Of a stretch of DNA of 64,000 nucleotides, positions 26,941-34,781 are shown piece by piece. Within the stretch, counting starts at the first letter, position 1. Every line of letters begins with the position of its first letter. The DNA lies in the NCBI GenBank assembly GCA_028818795.1, contig JAPPND010000161.1, positions 1-64,000 of the forward strand. Reading direction: 5' to 3'. The stretch comes from Gammaproteobacteria bacterium. GTDB taxonomy: Bacteria; Pseudomonadota; Gammaproteobacteria; Pseudomonadales; Azotimanducaceae. Made by a program: the position numbers and the translations under genes. The notes beneath the pieces were generated by a model that worked only from the letters and a program-made list of their open reading frames with translations, did no database searches and was not told the DNA's origin.

Positions 26941-28318
26941 CGTTCGTCTCCAGCGCATCGAACAGCGCTCGGTGCATACGCGCGGCGGTTTCGGGTTGTT
27001 CGTCGGTGAGGTTCGTCAACTCTCGTGGGTCTGTCTCAAGGTCGTAGAGAGCGGCCGGTGCGTCGTCGCCCGGGTCGAACTCGCCGTTCCACATGCGGCC
27101 CCAGGACTCGGGGTCGAAGTTGTGCACGTACTTCAAACCATCTTCGTAGATCGCGCGCCAACCGCCGAGGCCGACGGTCTTCCGCGACGCCAGCGCAGGG
27201 TCTGTCAATAGCTGTCCTTTGCCGCTTGGCGAGTCCGCTCCGGCGAGATGGATGATCGTTGCGGCAAGGTCTACGAGATCGACCCGCGCATCGCGAGGCG
27301 GCCGCGCCTCGACGCCGGGGCCGGCCAGCACGAGCGGGATGTGCACGGATGGCTCATGGGGCACGACCTTGCCCCAACGGTCGTGGTCGCCGAGCATTTC
27401 GCCGTGGTCCGAGGCGTAGATCACGACGGTGTCGTCGAGGATGTCCTGATCGGCAAGGTAGCCGAGGTATCTACCCAGGTGCGCGTCGATGTTCTCAATC
27501 ATGGCCGCATAGTTGGCCCGAATGGCATTGTGCTGCTCCGCATCGTACTCGCTCGTGGCAACCGGTGACGGGAGGTCGGGATCGAGCCAGCGCGATTGCA
27601 TCGACGCGGTCACATCCATCGGCTCGTGGGGACCGTTGAAGTTCACCTGCAGGAACCAGGGCGCGTCGTTTGACGCCGCTTCCAATAGCTGCAACCCGTT
27701 GGCGGCGATCCAGTTGTCGCAGTAGGCGAAGTCCGGCAGCGGCGTGGGTGCCGTGTTGGTGTAGTTGGCGCGGTCTTTTCCGGTGCGTCCAGCGTAGTCC
27801 TCGAGATGGATGTCGAGCAAGTTGTGCTTGCCGAGGAACGCTTGGAACGGCTCGCTGCGACCCTTTTTGTGGCCGGCGACGAAGTCGTGCTTGCCGGCGT
27901 TGTCGATGCCGTCGGTGAAGCCGAGGCGGAAAAGGTCGGCGTCGGGGCCGTCGCCGTGGCGTCCGTTCACTCCCCAATTCATCGAAGCCTTCAGGAGATC
28001 GAACTTGCCGCAGCCGAGCACTTGGTAGCCGGCATTGCGCAACGCCCGGTAGAGGTTGGGGTCTTTGGGATCCACGTCGTGCAGATTGTGTTTCACGGCC
28101 TGGGCGTCGTAGGGCGCCACCGCCGCCAAGCAGCCGCGCGCCGGTGAACACAGCGGCGAAGGCGTCATCGCATTGCGGAACGCCTGGCCCATCGCGGCGA
28201 GACCGTCGAGACTGGGCGTCCGCACACCCGGCGTGTTGTGGTAACCCGTCCAGTCGCCGCGGTGCTGGTCCGGGAAGAACAACAGGATGTTCGGCTGCGC
28301 GCTCAAGATTGGACGCAC
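26933..28318 (-). CDS. Type I sulfatase
   Basis: 461 residues. The alkaline phosphatase-fold sulfatase has NILLFFPDQHRGDWTGYH at the metal site, the formylglycine motif C-S-P-A-R with Cys57 in SPLCSPARG, and the second metal site YASDHGEMLGDHDRWGK. No signal peptide is seen, so it is cytoplasmic or needs another route. It hydrolyses sulfate esters after the Cys is converted by the adjacent formylglycine-generating enzyme, whose gene it overlaps by 16 nt; it overlaps TauD by 8 nt. Confidence 0.93.
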   Translation of the reverse strand: MRPILSAQPNILLFFPDQHRGDWTGYHNTPGVRTPSLDGLAAMGQAFRNAMTPSPLCSPARGCLAAVAPYDAQAVKHNLHDVDPKDPNLYRALRNAGYQVLGCGKFDLLKASMNWGVNGRHGDGPDADLFRLGFTDGIDNAGKHDFVAGHKKGRSEPFQAFLGKHNLLDIHLEDYAGRTGKDRANYTNTAPTPLPDFAYCDNWIAANGLQLLEAASNDAPWFLQVNFNGPHEPMDVTASMQSRWLDPDLPSPVATSEYDAEQHNAIRANYAAMIENIDAHLGRYLGYLADQDILDDTVVIYASDHGEMLGDHDRWGKVVPHEPSVHIPLVLAGPGVEARPPRDARVDLVDLAATIIHLAGADSPSGKGQLLTDPALASRKTVGLGGWRAIYEDGLKYVHNFDPESWGRMWNGEFDPGDDAPAALYDLETDPRELTNLTDEQPETAARMHRALFDALETNDG

Positions 28319-29235
28319 CGAAACCCGGCGTTGCCGGTCGCGGAGTCGGGCGTGTTGGCGTAGCGGGCCGCGACTCGGTAGCGGTTGCAGTAGCTGTCAT
28401 GGCAGAGGTAGGAGCCGCCTTTGAGAACCTTCGCCTCGCCCGCCGGGGGACCGGTCGGATTGTCAGGCGAGTGGCTCAGATGCCAATCCGCGCTGAACCA
28501 GTCCGCGCACCATTCCCAGACGTTGCCGGCCATGTTGTAGAGACCATAGGCGTTGGGTCGGAACGACTCGGCCGGCGCCGTACCGAGATAGCCGTCGTCC
28601 ATGGTGTTGATTTCCGGGAACGCCCCCTGCCAGACGTTGCAGCGATGCCGGCCGCCCGGCGTCAACTCGTCGCCCCAGGGCAGTCGCCTGCCCGCGAGGC
28701 CACCGCGGGCGGCGTACTCCCACTCGGCCTCGGTGGGCAGTCGTCTACCAGCCCACTGGCAGTAGACGTTGGCGTCGTTCCACGAGACGTGGACGACCGG
28801 ATGGTGGTGCCGGCCTTTCAGGTTCGAACCCGGGCCCTCCGGTTTCGTCCAGAACGCGCCGTCCACGGCGATCCACCACGGCACGGCCTTGACGTCCCGG
28901 GCAAGCGTGCGTTGTTTCGACTTCGGCAGTAGGCCGCGGAACACGTAGGACCAGCCGAACGCCTCCGCTTCGGTTCGGTAGCCGGTGGCGTTGACGAATT
29001 CGGCGAACCGCCGATTGGTGACTGTCGTCGCGTCGATGCGAAAAGGGTCGACGGTCACTTCCCGCACGGGACCCTCGCCGTCCTCCGGTCGGGCATCGGC
29101 ATCTTCGGCGCCCATGAGGAAGGTGCCGCCGGGAAGTTCGACCAGCGCGCCGACCGGGTCGCCACGCGCCTCGACGGTTGCGGACGAAGTGCGCGGGATC
29201 CAGGGCCGCGCGGGCGCACAGCAGGCTTCAGCCAT
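28303..29235 (-). CDS. Formylglycine-generating enzyme (SUMF1 family)
   Basis: 310 residues. The FGE/SUMF1 domain starts [32 protein letters not shown] and continues with [45 protein letters not shown] and the C-terminal catalytic region [35 protein letters not shown], holding the two active-site cysteines (CHDSYC). It activates type I sulfatases by oxidising the motif Cys. It lies between two sulfatase genes and overlaps both (8 and 16 nt), so the three are translated as one set. Confidence 0.94.
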   Translation of the reverse strand: MAEACCAPARPWIPRTSSATVEARGDPVGALVELPGGTFLMGAEDADARPEDGEGPVREVTVDPFRIDATTVTNRRFAEFVNATGYRTEAEAFGWSYVFRGLLPKSKQRTLARDVKAVPWWIAVDGAFWTKPEGPGSNLKGRHHHPVVHVSWNDANVYCQWAGRRLPTEAEWEYAARGGLAGRRLPWGDELTPGGRHRCNVWQGAFPEINTMDDGYLGTAPAESFRPNAYGLYNMAGNVWEWCADWFSADWHLSHSPDNPTGPPAGEAKVLKGGSYLCHDSYCNRYRVAARYANTPDSATGNAGFRCVQS

Positions 29236-30637
29236 ACCGCGTCCAATAGCTCGAGCCCCGCCCCGTGTAGCCAGCTTCCCAGTCGTCCCGGTATCGATGC
29301 AATTCCGTCCTTAAGTTCGCGACGATGTCTGCCGAACCCGGAGCCTCGGCCAGGTTGTGTGTCTCCCACGGATCGTTTTCGAGGTCGAACAACTGGGTTT
29401 GCCGCTGCCGGTCCCGAACGGCGTATTCGATCAGCTTGTGGGTGCGGTTCTTGACCGCCCGTTGCGACGAGATGTAGGCGAAGTAGAGCGTGTCGCGCAC
29501 TCTCTCGTTGGAGTCGTTCATGGCCGCAACCAGGCTTTCGCCTTCGACGGTGGTGGGTCGCGGCGTCCCTGTCAACTCGCAAAGCGTGGCGAAGATATCG
29601 AACAGATAGACGTGGGCGTCGCTCCGGCGTCCTGCGGGTACGCCGGGTCCCGCGAAGATGAGCGGCACGCGCACGCTGTGCTCGTAGCAGTTCTGCTTGC
29701 CCATCAGGCCGTGCTGCCCGACCGCCAGGCCGTTGTCCCCGGCGAGAACGATCAGCGTGTTGTCGGTGAGCCCCCGCTCGTCGAGCGCATCGAGCACGCG
29801 GCCGAACTCGTGGTCCAAGTGGCTGATCATCGCGTAGTACTCGGCGATGTGGCGCCGGACCTCCTCGGGCGTGCGCGGAAACTCGGCGAGCAGTTCGTCG
29901 CGAATACGCAAGGAGCCGTTGTCGAAGGGATGCGCGCCGAGAAAGTTCGGCGGCAGTGCGACCTCTTCCGGCGAATACATGGTGCGGAAGCGTTCCGGCA
30001 TGGTGCGCGGGTCGTGCGGCGCAAGCAGCGAGACGTACGCAAAAAACGGCACGCTGCCGTCCTGGTGGCCGATGTAGTCCACCGCGGCGTCGCAGAGGAT
30101 CTCGCTGGAGTGCCTTCCGGCGTGGATGTGGTCGCATTCCCGCCAGTGGATCTCGTTGTTGCCGAAGGCAGGCGGGTTGGGGATATACGCCAGGCGCGTG
30201 TCGTAGGCCCCGCTTGGATCGTAGTGATACACGGGGACGTTCCAGTGATCGGCCATGCCGCCGAACATGATCTCGTCGCCCTCGGCGAACCCCCGGTTGA
30301 AGGACGCCCGGCCGTTGTGCCACTTGCCGGCGCCCCAGGTTCGGTAGCCCTGGCTCCGGAGCGCTTCGCCGAGCATGGTGTGTTCGTCCGGGATACTGCT
30401 GCCGGAGTCGTGCAGGTGGAACAGCGACCGGCCGGTGTGCAGCATGGCGCGGCTCGGCATGCAGATCGCGCCATGGGTTCCACAGGGGATGTGGGCGTGG
30501 GTGAAGGTCGTACCTCGGGCCACCAGGCGGTCGATGTTCGGCGTCGAGATGGCGCTGTTGCCGAGCGCGCGGATCGTGTCGAAACGCTGGTCGTCGGTGA
30601 AGAACAACAGCACGTTCGGTGGCTTGGCTTGGGGCAT
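29228..30637 (-). CDS. Type I sulfatase, second copy
   Basis: 469 residues: [20 protein letters not shown] at the metal site and the formylglycine motif C-M-P-S-R with Cys59 in [11 protein letters not shown]. The second metal site is [20 protein letters not shown]. The order of domains and the length fit choline- or arylsulfatase-like members. It is the promoter-proximal gene of the operon sulfatase, FGE, sulfatase, TauD, and diverges from yacG (about 107 bp). Only distantly like the second operon sulfatase, so the two have different substrates. Confidence 0.93.
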   Translation of the reverse strand: MPQAKPPNVLLFFTDDQRFDTIRALGNSAISTPNIDRLVARGTTFTHAHIPCGTHGAICMPSRAMLHTGRSLFHLHDSGSSIPDEHTMLGEALRSQGYRTWGAGKWHNGRASFNRGFAEGDEIMFGGMADHWNVPVYHYDPSGAYDTRLAYIPNPPAFGNNEIHWRECDHIHAGRHSSEILCDAAVDYIGHQDGSVPFFAYVSLLAPHDPRTMPERFRTMYSPEEVALPPNFLGAHPFDNGSLRIRDELLAEFPRTPEEVRRHIAEYYAMISHLDHEFGRVLDALDERGLTDNTLIVLAGDNGLAVGQHGLMGKQNCYEHSVRVPLIFAGPGVPAGRRSDAHVYLFDIFATLCELTGTPRPTTVEGESLVAAMNDSNERVRDTLYFAYISSQRAVKNRTHKLIEYAVRDRQRQTQLFDLENDPWETHNLAEAPGSADIVANLRTELHRYRDDWEAGYTGRGSSYWTRYG

Positions 30638-30744
30638 ACGGGTCTGTGGCTGGGTGGCCTCGCAACGGTTGATTGAACCACAAGCGGCCCGTGCGGGGTG
30701 GATGGGCTATGCTGCGCCGGTGACGATCGAAGAGTAGCTGCGAC

Positions 30745-30942
30745 GTGACTGAAACGGTCCGTATCGTTCCCTGCCCGACCTGCCGCAAGCCGGTCAAGTG
30801 GTCGAGCGACAACCGCCATCGTCCGTTCTGCTCGGAACGCTGCCGGTTGATCGATTTCGGCGACTGGGCCAACGAGCGTCGCCGGATTCCGGGCGAACAG
30901 TTCGAGGACGTCTCGTCGGACGATATCGAGGAGGACCAATGA
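30745..30942 (+). CDS. yacG: DNA gyrase inhibitor YacG homologue
   Basis: A 65-residue zinc-ribbon protein. Zinc ligands are C-P-T-C in [15 protein letters not shown] and C-S-E-R-C in [19 protein letters not shown], followed by the acidic tail typical of YacG. The start is GTG at 30745. In many proteobacteria yacG adjoins coaE; here it stands alone next to acylphosphatase, an unusual context. Confidence 0.93.
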   Translation: MTETVRIVPCPTCRKPVKWSSDNRHRPFCSERCRLIDFGDWANERRRIPGEQFEDVSSDDIEEDQ

Positions 30943-30959
30943 TGACGCGTGGCGAAGCG

Positions 30960-31244
30960 CTATCGAACGCCGAATCCACGGGTCTCGTGCTGGGGGGCCT
31001 CCCAGGCGACATCGACGTTTCGGACCCAGGCATAACGCGGTCCTTGGCGACACCATTCGATCAGGCGTGCCACCGCCGCCTGCGTCCCCTCGGCAACGAC
31101 TTCGACTCGGCCATCGGGCAGGTTTCTGACCCAGCCATTGAGGCCCAGCGAATCGGCCTCGATCGCCGTCGAGTAGCGGAATCCCACGCCTTGGACCCGA
31201 CCGGCGATCAGCAGGTGGGCGCGCTTGGTCGTCGATTGCGTCAT
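30960..31244 (-). CDS. acyP: Acylphosphatase
   Basis: 94 residues covering the whole acylphosphatase domain: [44 protein letters not shown]. The catalytic Arg (VGFRYS) and Asn (GWVRNL) are present. It hydrolyses acyl phosphates. The long open frame continuing to 32348 is not coding; ATG 31244 fits the family start. It converges on yacG with 17 bp between. Confidence 0.94.
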   Translation of the reverse strand: MTQSTTKRAHLLIAGRVQGVGFRYSTAIEADSLGLNGWVRNLPDGRVEVVAEGTQAAVARLIEWCRQGPRYAWVRNVDVAWEAPQHETRGFGVR

Positions 31245-31550
31245 GTTCGGCGGCAGTCTAACGCGCCGCGGTTTCTCGTAGGAAAGCCGGGGCGCCCACG
31301 TGCTGGGAACACGGACCGTAGCGCCCCAGGGCCGCCCCGACGCTTCGCTCCGCTGTGCGTCGGGTCGCCTCGGGCCCAGCCCCGCCGTCGAACATGGAAC
31401 CGCCTCCGAAGGGCGCGATGCGCCCTTCGTCGGATGTTCCATGGAAGGGGACGGGCTTGTCCCGTCCCGTCGTTCGGGAAGCCGACGCAGCGGGCACGGG
31501 CGACCGCGCGCCCCTTCGGGCGCGATAGGGTCGCCGCTACAACCAAACTC
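31245..31550. repeat. Non-coding gap with palindromic repeats
   Basis: The 306 bp between acylphosphatase and the serine hydrolase hold no gene. They contain a perfect 8-bp hairpin at 31448-31468 (GGGACGGG, loop CTTGT, CCCGTCCC), an inverted pair around GGCGCGATGCGCCC near 31410-31430, two CATGGAA-type words, and the REP-like unit at 31498-31541. The promoter for the downstream GTG gene must lie here but no clear -10 is visible. Confidence 0.6.
31498..31541. repeat. REP-like palindrome, copy 2 (inverted)
   Basis: The reverse complement reads GTAGCGGCGACCCTATCGCG, then CCCGAAGGGGCGCGCGGTC and GCCC. It matches the unit at 13969-14011 apart from a few bases, including the central TCGCGCCCG / GGGCGCG pair. 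It lies immediately before the start of the beta-lactamase-like gene. Confidence 0.7.
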
Positions 31551-32798
31551 GTGGTGTGGTTCAAGGGGTTGTGGATCTTGTTCCCTGGGGGTGCGCTGGT
31601 TTGCGCCGCGGTGGCCAATGCCGGCGTCGGGGAGTTGCCGCGCTCCGAGCCGGAGGCGGTGGGAATGACGAAGCAAGGCTTGAACGCCGTCGCAGCAGAG
31701 ATGGACCGGCTGGTGGCCGACGGTGAGCTGGTGGGCATGACCGCGATGATCGCGCGGCGCGGCCAGGTCGTCTTCGAACATGCGACCGGCACCCTCGACC
31801 TTGAGACCGGTGCGCCGATGCGGATGGATTCGCTGATCCGCATCTACTCCATGACCAAGCCCATCACCAGCGCCGCCGCGCTGATGATGGTCGACGACGG
31901 CAAGCTCGATCTCGACGAACCGGTCACGAGGTTCTTTCCCGAGTGGGAGGACCAGACCGCCTACGAAGGCGACAAGATCGTTCCCGTTGACCCGCCCGTG
32001 ACTGCTCGGCATCTTCTGCAGCACACCTCCGGATTGGCCTACGGCTACGACGGCGATAGCCCGGTCGACAAGGCCTATCGCGAAGCCGGCCTGATCGACG
32101 ATTGGGACTACCTCGTCCGCGACACCAACATCCTGGTGCAAAGGCTCGCCGACATTCCCCTGCTGTTCCAGCCCGGCACGCGCTGGCACTACAGCTTCTC
32201 TACCGATGTCCTGGGCCAGCTGATCGAACGGGTCAGTGGGCAGCCGCTGGACGCATATTTCGACGAGCGACTGGTCGGGCCCCTGGGCATGAAGGACGTC
32301 TACTTCGACGTGCCAGTTGATGTCGTGCACCGGTTCGGCACCGACCACGAGTTCAAGAACGGCAATTTCGTCGTTCAGGACAACCCGCGCGAGGACCCCG
32401 AATTCATCGACGTGACGTTTCTATCCGGCGGCGGCGGGCTGGTGATGCCGACAGAAAGCTACGTGCGCTTCTGCCAGATGATCCTGAACGGTGGCACGCT
32501 CGACGGCACCCGTGTGCTCCAACCGGAGACCGTGGCGCTGATGACCACCGACCAGTTGCCGGAGGGCCTCTGGCCGAACAGCGGATTCGGCCTTGGCTTC
32601 GCAATCGTCACGGAGGACGGCGGCTCGACGCCCCGTGGGTCCTATTCCTGGGGTGGCGCTGCCGGAACCTTCTTCTGGATCGACCCGGGTCATGAACTCG
32701 TGGCGGTCTTCATGCCCCAGTTCATCGGCATGCCGAATGCGATCCAAGAGAAGCTCAAGGAACTCGTCTACGCTGCGTTCAGCAACCACAGTCAATAG
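31551..32798 (+). CDS. Beta-lactamase-fold serine hydrolase, exported
   Basis: 415 residues. It has a probable signal peptide ([18 protein letters not shown]) after a GTG start. The catalytic Ser-x-x-Lys is SMTK in [18 protein letters not shown]. The second element is YSF in [19 protein letters not shown] (Tyr-x-Asn in classical enzymes; Phe replaces Asn here). The HLLQHTSGL box of the esterase/beta-lactamase group is present. It is more likely an esterase or carboxypeptidase-like enzyme than a resistance enzyme. The frame is open much further upstream, but GTG 31551 precedes the signal sequence. Confidence 0.88.
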   Translation: MVWFKGLWILFPGGALVCAAVANAGVGELPRSEPEAVGMTKQGLNAVAAEMDRLVADGELVGMTAMIARRGQVVFEHATGTLDLETGAPMRMDSLIRIYSMTKPITSAAALMMVDDGKLDLDEPVTRFFPEWEDQTAYEGDKIVPVDPPVTARHLLQHTSGLAYGYDGDSPVDKAYREAGLIDDWDYLVRDTNILVQRLADIPLLFQPGTRWHYSFSTDVLGQLIERVSGQPLDAYFDERLVGPLGMKDVYFDVPVDVVHRFGTDHEFKNGNFVVQDNPREDPEFIDVTFLSGGGGLVMPTESYVRFCQMILNGGTLDGTRVLQPETVALMTTDQLPEGLWPNSGFGLGFAIVTEDGGSTPRGSYSWGGAAGTFFWIDPGHELVAVFMPQFIGMPNAIQEKLKELVYAAFSNHSQ

Positions 32799-32837
32799 GA
32801 TTTGGCAGCGAACCGACGAGGTGGGAAGATTGCCGGC

Positions 32838-33458
32838 ATGAGTGAACCCGCGACCTATAGGACTTCGCAAGCGGAGCTGGACGAGATTGCCTGCGAAGCG
32901 CTTCCGCGCCAGGGAGACTGGACGGACGAGGAGTACCTATGGCTCACGGATCGATGCCGTCGGCTCATTGAGTTCACCGACGGCTATGTCGAGGAACTTC
33001 CCATGCCGACGTCCAGCCACCAAGCAATTCTGGCGTTTCTCTACCGGCTTCTTCACGGCTACCTGGAACCGCGCGGCGGCGTCGCGATGTTCGCCGCGTT
33101 GAGGCTGCGTATCCGCGAGGGGAAATACCGTGAACCCGACCTTCTCGTGCTGCGGGACCGCGAGGACGAGCGCTATCAGGACCGTTACTGGCTAGGTGCC
33201 GATCTGGTGGCCGAGGTCGTCAGCCCCGACCGACCGGCGCGCGACCTCGTCGAGAAGCGCGTCGACTATGCCGAGGCGGGAATCCCGGAATACTGGATCG
33301 TCGATCCGCGCGACGAGATGGTTACGATCCTGGAACTCGCCGACGGAGCGTTCGTTGAACACGGCGTGTTCACCCGGGGCGACCTTGGCGCATCCCCGTC
33401 GTTCGATGGTTTGTCACTCGACGTGGGTGCTCTTTTCGACGCCGCCGAAAGCCGTTAG
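32838..33458 (+). CDS. Uma2-family PD-(D/E)XK protein
   Basis: 206 residues of the DUF820/Uma2 type: RLIEFTDGYVEELPMPTSSHQAILAFLYRLL, YREPDLLVLRD, VAEVVSPDRPARDLVEKRVDYAEAGIPEYWIVDPRDEMVTIL. The Asp, the Glu of AEVVSP and Lys of EKR form the nuclease-like core. Physiological function unknown. ATG 32838 is favoured. It overlaps the end of the convergent SDR gene by 4 nt. A second Uma2 member is at 56580. Confidence 0.9.
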   Translation: MSEPATYRTSQAELDEIACEALPRQGDWTDEEYLWLTDRCRRLIEFTDGYVEELPMPTSSHQAILAFLYRLLHGYLEPRGGVAMFAALRLRIREGKYREPDLLVLRDREDERYQDRYWLGADLVAEVVSPDRPARDLVEKRVDYAEAGIPEYWIVDPRDEMVTILELADGAFVEHGVFTRGDLGASPSFDGLSLDVGALFDAAESR

Positions 33459-34528
33459 ACCCGGGGTTCGAACCCTTCCCGCAGCTTCGGCTTCACCTTC
33501 GCGACCGTTAGCAACGACTCGACGCAGTCCCGCAGCGACTCGTCAAACGGTCGGAACTCGACGCCGGTGACCGCCTTGATGCGGTCGTTGCGCAGTTCGC
33601 ATCCTGCCCAGATGCCGCGGTACTTGGTTTCGCGTTCCCGGATGTAGTCGGGGAAGTTGTCGGTCACTTCGGGCGTGTCGTGGCCAAGCTCCGGGAGTAG
33701 CCGGTCGATGCCGGCGCAGATGTCTTCGACGTTCACCTTGTCCGTGGACCAGGCGATGTACCGCTCGCCGTTCTTCACGTGGACGCTCGTGAGGAGCCCG
33801 ATGTGGCAGTCCGCGTCGTCGCGCACGTCGACGGTCATCCAGGGACGATAAGCCCCGCTCTGGGCGCATTCCCCGAGCAGCATCATCTCGATGTTGTGCT
33901 GCCAGGGACCCCTGTTCTTCTGGTGTGCCGATTGAATGGGTCCGACGTTGTCCGCGGGGCAGCATGTGACTGCCTCCCAGTCGCCGTTTTTCTCGGCCGC
34001 GTCGGAGAACGCGTTCTCGGCGATAATCTTGGCCATCGAATAGCCTTGGCGCTCGGGCGTTCGTTTCGGGTTGAACTCGTCCGGATAGCGGTCTTCGTAG
34101 AACACCGGCCGGCGAGCGAACTCGTTCATGTCGGCATCGGACATCACGGCGGCGACGCTCGATGTCACGACCACCCGGCGCACCGTCCGCGCCTTGTTGA
34201 CGCTCTCGATGATGTGGTTGCAGACCCGGTTGACGTACTCGTGGTCGCTGTAGCTCGACACGTGCGAGACGTGTGCGACGCCGTGGCAGCCCGGGAAGAT
34301 GTCGTCGAAGCAGCCGTCCTCGTCCAGGTCTGCCGAATGGATGGTGAGCCGGCCGGATGCGTAGCCGGGCATGGCGCGCAGGAAATCGGTGCGTTCCGGG
34401 TCGTTGGCGTCGCGGACGCAAGCTCGCACCCGGTAGCCCTTGTCCAGCAACCGTCGCACGACCCAGCCGCCGATGAATCCGGCGGCGCCCGTTACCGCAA
34501 CCGTGCCGCCCTTGGGAATCGGGCCCAT
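33455..34528 (-). CDS. NAD(P)-dependent SDR (dihydroflavonol reductase-like)
   Basis: 357 residues, extended short-chain dehydrogenase. The Rossmann motif is VAVTGAAGFIGGWVVRRLLDKGYRVRACVRD (GxxGxxG) and the catalytic pair is YSMAK with the upstream Ser in VVTSSVAAVM. It resembles DFR/anthocyanidin reductase-like epimerases. Substrate unknown. It converges with Uma2 and diverges from the PEP-synthase-like gene (253 bp). Confidence 0.9.
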   Translation of the reverse strand: MGPIPKGGTVAVTGAAGFIGGWVVRRLLDKGYRVRACVRDANDPERTDFLRAMPGYASGRLTIHSADLDEDGCFDDIFPGCHGVAHVSHVSSYSDHEYVNRVCNHIIESVNKARTVRRVVVTSSVAAVMSDADMNEFARRPVFYEDRYPDEFNPKRTPERQGYSMAKIIAENAFSDAAEKNGDWEAVTCCPADNVGPIQSAHQKNRGPWQHNIEMMLLGECAQSGAYRPWMTVDVRDDADCHIGLLTSVHVKNGERYIAWSTDKVNVEDICAGIDRLLPELGHDTPEVTDNFPDYIRERETKYRGIWAGCELRNDRIKAVTGVEFRPFDESLRDCVESLLTVAKVKPKLREGFEPRV

Positions 34529-34781
34529 GTGTCACCTCGTGTTCGTTGAATCCGGCAAGCGGGCGAGCATAGTTCGATCAACGGAGGCGGCACAACCGGA
34601 GGGCCGGCGGTTTTGGGGAGACTCCGATTTCGACCCGGATCGCCCGTGCTCTATGATGTGTGGGCGCTGGAAGTCCCAACGCCGCTGGAGCGCGTACCAC
34701 GGCGTTGCCGTTCGCGGACTTCGGCCCGAGTACGCAATAACCACTGCAAGTGAACTGACAGAAGGTCGAGGACCTAGCTAC

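Noticed and set aside
28810..28835. Possible tRNA T-arm-like sequence GGTTCGAACCC
   Set aside because: It lies inside the formylglycine-enzyme gene, with no acceptor, D- or anticodon-arm around it.
29357..30676. 439-codon open frame on the plus strand
   Set aside because: It is antisense to the sulfatase, with no recognisable motif.
30960..32348. 462-codon open frame extending acylphosphatase upstream
   Set aside because: Only the last 94 residues look like a protein; the rest is antisense to the serine hydrolase and the repeats.
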